Of a DNA stretch of 64,000 nucleotides, positions 60,100 through 64,000 are shown piece after piece (position 1 is the stretch's first letter; each line of letters starts with the position of its first letter). The position numbers were made by a program, and so were the translations under genes. This DNA is from Prosthecobacter sp. SYSU 5D2 (lineage in GTDB: Bacteria; Verrucomicrobiota; Verrucomicrobiia; Verrucomicrobiales; Verrucomicrobiaceae), in contig NZ_JBBYXL010000007.1 of assembly GCF_039655865.1 (NCBI RefSeq), forward strand, positions 62,001 through 126,000. The letters run 5' to 3'. The notes under the pieces were generated by a model. That model saw only the letters and a list, made by a program, of their open reading frames with translations, was not told where the DNA came from and made no database searches.

Positions 60100-62205
60100 A
60101 TGTCCAGCCACCCGACCCCACACCGCCGCGAATTTTTGCAAACCACCGGACTGAGCCTGCTCAGCCTGCCGGTGCTGTCCCAATGGAGCACGGGCACAAC
60201 GATGGCCGCAGAGGCAGCCAAGTCGGTGACAGCAGAGGCAGCGCTGCCGCCGCTGAACCGCTTTCCGCGCATGATGCAGGAATGGCTGGTGGACCAGGTG
60301 CGTGAGACAGAGACGCGTGGCAATGCCCGGCGTGAGGCGCTGAAAACGAAGGCGGATGCGGAGGCCTATGTGAAGTCTGTACAGGAGCGCATCCGCCAGA
60401 GTTTCGGCCCGATGCCGGAAGAGACGCCGCTGAATGCAAAGATCACCAGCACGGTGGAGCGGGATGCCTATCGCATTGAGAACATCGTTTTTGAAAGCCG
60501 TCCAGGGTATCTGGTGACAGGGAACCTGTACCTGCCCAAAGGCCGCAGCGGCAAGATGCCAGCGACGGTCGGGGTGTGCGGGCATTCGGTGAACGGCAAG
60601 GCGGCGGAGGCCTACCAGAGCTTTGCCCAGGGGCTGGCGCGGCAGGGGCACATCTGTTTCATCATAGATCCCGTGGGGCAGGGCGAGCGGTTTCAGTATC
60701 TCAAAGAAGGCAGCCTGAAATCCCGCCTGGGCGGAGGCGTTTCCGAACACATCCAGATGGGCAACAACCAGACGCTGGTGGGGGAGTTTCTCGGTTCTTG
60801 GTTTGCCTGGGATGGCATTCGCGCACTGGATTATCTGCTGACGCGCGACGAGGTGGACCCGGCGCATCTGGGCGTGACGGGCAACTCCGGCGGCGGCACG
60901 CAGACCACCTGGCTGTGCGGGCTGGAGCCGCGCTTCACCATGGGCGCTCCGTCTTGTTTTATCACCACCTTCCGCCGCAATGTGGAGAACGAACTGCCTG
61001 CGGATACGGAGCAGTGCCCGCCGCAAGCCCTGGCGCTGGATCTGGACCACTCCGACTTCCTGGCCGCGATGGCCCCCAAGCCGGTCATCATCATGGCCCA
61101 GGAGAAAGACTTCTTCGATGCCCGCGGCTCTGCTGAAGCTTATGAACGGCTCAAGAGGTTATACACTTTGTTAGGCAAGCCGGAGAACATCCAGCTGCAC
61201 ATAGGGCCGGATCCGCATGGGTATTCGCAGTCGAACCGGGAGGCGATGTACCGCTTTTTCAACAAGGTGACCGGGGCCTCCGATGCGCAGACGGAACCGG
61301 CGTTGACCATCGAAAAAGACGAGGTGCTTCATTGCGCACCCAAGGGGCAGGTGGTGGAGCTGCAATCCCGCACGCTGATGTCCTTTACCCAGGAAAAAGC
61401 GGAGACTTTAGCCAAGGCCCGGAAGTCATTGAAAGGCGAGGCTTTGAAAGCGGCGGTTAAGGACGTACTTCGGTTGCCGGAACTGCCAGCCACGGCCCCG
61501 GACTACGGCATCCTGCGCAGTGCAGGGACGCGAAAGTATCCGGCCAAGGCGTATTGCGTCTATACGGTGGAGACGGAGCCGGGCGTCCAGGCACTGGTGA
61601 CGCGTATCCAGGAGGAGTCTCTGACATCGCGGATGCCCGGCTCAGCCATGAAGGCGGTGCTGTATGTCTCGCATCGCTCAGCCGATGCAGAGCTGCGGGA
61701 TGAGGCGCTTGTGCAGACGCTCATTCAGGAGAATCCTGAGGCGGCCTTTTATACCTGCGATGTGCGCGGCATTGGCGAATCCCAGCCGAACACCTGCGGA
61801 TCGAACCAGTTTCTGCGACCTTATGGCAGTCAGTATTTTTATGCGGCGCATGGCCTGATGTTGAACCGTCCTTTGTTAGGCCAGCGGGTCTTTGATGTCC
61901 TGCGGGTCATCCAGGCGCTGCGTGCGGCGGGGCATGAGGAAGTGCATCTGGCCGGACGTGGCTGGGGCGCACTGCCAGCGGCCTTTGCGGCGCTGCTGAC
62001 TGTGGATGTAAAGCAGGTGACGCTGAAGAATGCGCTGTCCTCCTATCATGAAGTGGCCACGAACCCTGAATACCAGTGGCCGTATGCCGTGATGCTGCCG
62101 AATGTGCTGGCGCATTTTGACCTGCCGGACTGCTATGCGGCGCTGGCCGGGAAGAAGCTGCAAAACCTGGAGCCATGGGGCGCAGAAGATGGCATGATGG
62201 AATGA
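60100..62205 (+). CDS. Exported alpha/beta hydrolase (acetylxylan-esterase-like) with a second, inactive-looking hydrolase domain
   Basis: The 701-residue protein has a twin-arginine type signal (HRREFLQTTGLSLLSLPVL). Domain 1 (about 85-400) is an esterase of the acetylxylan esterase/prolyl-oligopeptidase-like group, with nucleophile S263 in TGNSGGG, acid D337 or D340 in EKDFFDARG, and H373 in GPDPHGYSQ. Domain 2 (about 520-690) again has hydrolase-core strands (AVLYVSHRSADAE, CDVRGIGESQPN), but the nucleophile elbow reads GRGWGA (619-624), with glycine where serine should be. The start at 60100 is preferred; earlier starts run into the leuC terminator. It probably deacylates polysaccharide or cell-wall substrates outside the cell. 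It is monocistronic. Confidence 0.82.
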   Translation: MSSHPTPHRREFLQTTGLSLLSLPVLSQWSTGTTMAAEAAKSVTAEAALPPLNRFPRMMQEWLVDQVRETETRGNARREALKTKADAEAYVKSVQERIRQSFGPMPEETPLNAKITSTVERDAYRIENIVFESRPGYLVTGNLYLPKGRSGKMPATVGVCGHSVNGKAAEAYQSFAQGLARQGHICFIIDPVGQGERFQYLKEGSLKSRLGGGVSEHIQMGNNQTLVGEFLGSWFAWDGIRALDYLLTRDEVDPAHLGVTGNSGGGTQTTWLCGLEPRFTMGAPSCFITTFRRNVENELPADTEQCPPQALALDLDHSDFLAAMAPKPVIIMAQEKDFFDARGSAEAYERLKRLYTLLGKPENIQLHIGPDPHGYSQSNREAMYRFFNKVTGASDAQTEPALTIEKDEVLHCAPKGQVVELQSRTLMSFTQEKAETLAKARKSLKGEALKAAVKDVLRLPELPATAPDYGILRSAGTRKYPAKAYCVYTVETEPGVQALVTRIQEESLTSRMPGSAMKAVLYVSHRSADAELRDEALVQTLIQENPEAAFYTCDVRGIGESQPNTCGSNQFLRPYGSQYFYAAHGLMLNRPLLGQRVFDVLRVIQALRAAGHEEVHLAGRGWGALPAAFAALLTVDVKQVTLKNALSSYHEVATNPEYQWPYAVMLPNVLAHFDLPDCYAALAGKKLQNLEPWGAEDGMME

Positions 62206-62215
62206 AGCTCATTAT

Positions 62216-62242
62216 CGCAATTTAATTGCGTTTAATGCAATT
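62216..62242. promoter_or_regulatory. GCAATT palindromic half-sites before the COG0523 gene
   Basis: CGCAATTTAATTGCG at 62216-62230 is a perfect palindrome, and AATTGC at 62224-62229 pairs again with GCAATT at 62237-62242. Three half-sites lie 19-45 bases before the start codon. COG0523 genes are often repressed by Zur; this element does not match a textbook Zur box, so the regulator is open. Confidence 0.45.
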
Positions 62243-62260
62243 GGGCTGCATTTCCTCGGA

Positions 62261-63433
62261 ATGCAGGTCACGATTCTCTCAGGCTTTCTTGGTTCGGGCA
62301 AAACGACACTTCTGCGGCGGCTGCTGCGGGAACAGAGCGGCGTACGCGTGGGGGTCATCGTGAATGACATGGCGGGGCTGGAGGTGGACGGGGATCTGGT
62401 GCGGGGAGGGCACCGGGTCTCGGAGGCGGCGGGCACTTTGATCAGCCTGCATTCAGGCTCCATGAGCGGAGACCGGCGGGAGGCGTTTGCCCAGGTGCTG
62501 GATGCGTGGCAGGACAAGGAGCTGGAACATCTCATCATCGAAACCTCCGGCAGCACGCACCCCTGGGCCTTGATCGAGGAGATCATCCAACGCCCGGCCT
62601 ACCGGTTGTGCACCTTTGCCACCCTGGTGGATGTGCGGGCGTTTGTGGAGGACTATGGAGCGGGAAAGAGGCTCTTTGAGCTGCTGATCGCCAATGAGGA
62701 AAAGGGAATCCGCAGCACGGCCAACCTGCTGGCGGAGCAGATCCAGATGGCCAGCATGATCCTGCTGACGAAGATGGACCGGGTGAAGGAGGATGACCTG
62801 TCGTTTGTGCTCAAATGCCTGCGTCTGCTGAATCCCGACGCGGAGGTCCAGGCCGTGATGCATGGCCAGATTTCTCCGCAAAAGCTCATGGGAGCGGGGG
62901 ATTATGACCTCCAGCGTGCACGCGCCGTATCGGCAACCTGGCGGCAGGAAGACCTGCACAGCCTGGGGGACACGGCGGGCTACAACATCGTGAGCACGGT
63001 GATCTGCGATGCCAGGCCCTTTCACCCGCAGCGGCTCTGGCAGCAGTTTCAAACCCGCCTGGGGCTGGGCATTCACCGCAGCAAAGGGTTTGTCTGGATG
63101 GCCTCCCGGGATGAGCAGGTGCTGCTGTGGAACCAGGCGGCGGGCGGCATAGACCTGGAACTGCTGGCCTACTGGAAGGCGGCGCTAGTGAAAGACCCGC
63201 TGGGCAAACTGCATCCCGAAGAAAAGGCGGAGCTGGCCCGTCAGGTGAAGTTGGCGCATCCCCGGTTTGGCGACCGTCTGAATGAATTGACGGTCATCGG
63301 CACGATGCAGGAGAGCGAGGTATTTGTGCGGGAGCTGCAGGACTGCTTTTGCACGGAGAAGGAGATCCACCAGTGGGAAAATGGCGGGACGTTTGAGGAC
63401 CCCTGGCCGAAGGAGCTGAGGCATGTCGCGTGA
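62261..63433 (+). CDS. CobW/COG0523-family GTPase lacking the CxCC metal motif
   Basis: This 390-residue G3E GTPase has Walker A GFLGSGKTT (8-16), the switch region VIVNDMAGLEVDGDL, IIETSGSTHPWAL, and the guanine-specific LLTKMDRV (TKMD). A CobW C-terminal domain lies at about 245-375 (NIVSTVICDARPFHPQRLW, GFVWMASRDEQVLLWNQAAG). Where nearly all COG0523 members have GCxCC this protein has GSMSG (66-70): every cysteine is replaced. Zinc delivery through that motif is therefore not possible. The other GTPase motifs are intact. It starts behind a palindromic element and is convergent with an unknown gene 24 bases away. Confidence 0.85.
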   Translation: MQVTILSGFLGSGKTTLLRRLLREQSGVRVGVIVNDMAGLEVDGDLVRGGHRVSEAAGTLISLHSGSMSGDRREAFAQVLDAWQDKELEHLIIETSGSTHPWALIEEIIQRPAYRLCTFATLVDVRAFVEDYGAGKRLFELLIANEEKGIRSTANLLAEQIQMASMILLTKMDRVKEDDLSFVLKCLRLLNPDAEVQAVMHGQISPQKLMGAGDYDLQRARAVSATWRQEDLHSLGDTAGYNIVSTVICDARPFHPQRLWQQFQTRLGLGIHRSKGFVWMASRDEQVLLWNQAAGGIDLELLAYWKAALVKDPLGKLHPEEKAELARQVKLAHPRFGDRLNELTVIGTMQESEVFVRELQDCFCTEKEIHQWENGGTFEDPWPKELRHVA

Positions 63434-63457
63434 ATGCAATCAATGACACGCTTTTTG

Positions 63458-63997
63458 TTATTCCGCACCAGGGGAGTGCTTCTTCACCAGCTCAGAACCC
63501 TTTTCGACAATGCGCTGGCGCAGCAGCTCCAGGCAGGCTTTCCAGGCGGATTTGCTGACGGGCACATAGCGCTCGCTGCCATCGGGGAAGAGCCGGGTTT
63601 CGAAGATGTTGCTGGGCTGCTGGATGATTTCATCATAGAGCCCGTGGATGAAAAAGGTGCGGGCATCGGCACCATCCGGCCACGGGCTGGGATGGCCTGC
63701 GGCTTCCTGGATGGCGGCATCCAGGGCACTGAGGATTTCGATTGGATTGAGGGTGATTTTCAGCGGTTTGCCGCTGTCGAGGTAGTCGGCAATGACGACC
63801 TGCAGCTTGCTGACGACAGCCTGGATCTGCTTGAGGTCCGGTTTGTCCTCCCCCTGGATAAGACGCTCCAGCTCACGCTCATTCTGGATGGATTTGCCAA
63901 CCGGTTCAGGCAAGCCGGCGGCATGGCGCACCTGGACCTGGCGCGGCGGCAGGGCGCTGTTTTCGGAGCCGGAAGAGCTGGAGGAAGAGTCACTCAT
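63458..63997 (-). CDS. Unrecognised cytoplasmic protein, 179 residues
   Basis: The protein has a serine-rich start (SDSSSSSSGSENSALPPRQV), a charged helical middle (NERELERLIQGEDKPDLKQI, VVSKLQVVIADYLDSGKPL) and a C-terminal helical region with FFIHGLYDEIIQQPSNIFET. There is no signal peptide, membrane segment or known motif. The polar N-terminus is probably disordered. It is convergent with the COG0523 gene. Both its start and stop lie in the window, so it is complete. Confidence 0.65.
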   Translation of the reverse strand: MSDSSSSSSGSENSALPPRQVQVRHAAGLPEPVGKSIQNERELERLIQGEDKPDLKQIQAVVSKLQVVIADYLDSGKPLKITLNPIEILSALDAAIQEAAGHPSPWPDGADARTFFIHGLYDEIIQQPSNIFETRLFPDGSERYVPVSKSAWKACLELLRQRIVEKGSELVKKHSPGAE

Positions 63998-64000
63998 GCA

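Noticed and set aside
1..64000. CRISPR arrays, insertion sequences, prophage or integrase genes
   Set aside because: No regularly spaced repeats, transposase motifs or phage structural genes were seen in any spacer or frame.

Overview
The window looks like a chromosomal segment of a Verrucomicrobiota bacterium, probably order Verrucomicrobiales near Prosthecobacter or Verrucomicrobium. This is inferred from gene content, not from a marker gene. It carries several families typical of the Planctomycetota-Verrucomicrobiota lineages: PSCyt1/PSCyt2/PSD1 cytochrome-like proteins, DUF1501 and DUF1800 proteins, a PSCyt1-FGE fusion and a CobW-like GTPase. The DNA is GC-rich, genes are densely packed, and Shine-Dalgarno signals are mostly weak. 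I saw no rRNA, tRNA, CRISPR array, transposase or prophage. About 49 protein genes are supported. Four of them are very small membrane proteins or lipoproteins, and two of those (42 and 49 aa) are easily missed.

Layout. 1-6 kb: the end of a Gfo/Idh/MocA oxidoreductase, an ECF sigma factor behind an array of GACA boxes, a cyclic-nucleotide-binding protein, a PSCyt1-FGE fusion, and a divergent secreted beta-helix protein. 6-13 kb: a small ribbon-helix-helix protein, a UbiB-family kinase, a btaA-btaB pair predicted to make betaine lipid, a class V aminotransferase, RecO and a cysteine desulfurase. 13-18 kb: a three-gene phosphorelay on the minus strand (hybrid histidine kinase, REC-kinase, NtrC-type sigma-54 activator). 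17.9-22.8 kb: an all-minus-strand block of small stress-type envelope genes (lipoprotein, DUF3096, entericidin-like, two DUF883, lmo0937-like) with a zinc metallopeptidase and an AI-2E-family transporter carrying an extra C-terminal domain. 23-28 kb: GspE/PilB ATPase with a coupled secreted protein, then a lipid/glycan set (methyltransferase, GT2, acyltransferase and divergent FabZ-like dehydratase).

28-36 kb is a PSD1-DUF1501-PSD1 operon. Short repeat tracts lie around and inside its first gene. A membrane GT2 follows, then a second lineage-typical module of a very large DUF1800 protein, a DUF1501 protein and an SLC13-type permease (38-46 kb). 46-51.5 kb is a minus-strand operon of an HtrA-like protease, a secreted DUF3352-like protein and an FG-GAP propeller. 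51.6-55 kb has glnD and apt. 55-58 kb is a two-gene operon with a secreted C39-like cysteine-peptidase protein and a small protein that repeats its ZU5-like domain, behind a perfect palindrome. The window ends with leuC, a two-domain alpha/beta hydrolase whose second domain has lost its nucleophile, a CobW/COG0523 GTPase in which the usual CxCC cysteines are replaced, and an unknown gene.

The points I rate most worth a second look are the secreted C39/ZU5-like operon with its palindromic operator, the COG0523 protein without metal-binding cysteines behind palindromic half-sites, the btaAB pair, the micro-repeats inside the PSD1 gene, the over-represented GTTAGGC word that forces rare codons, and a 13-kb block of reversed strand composition.
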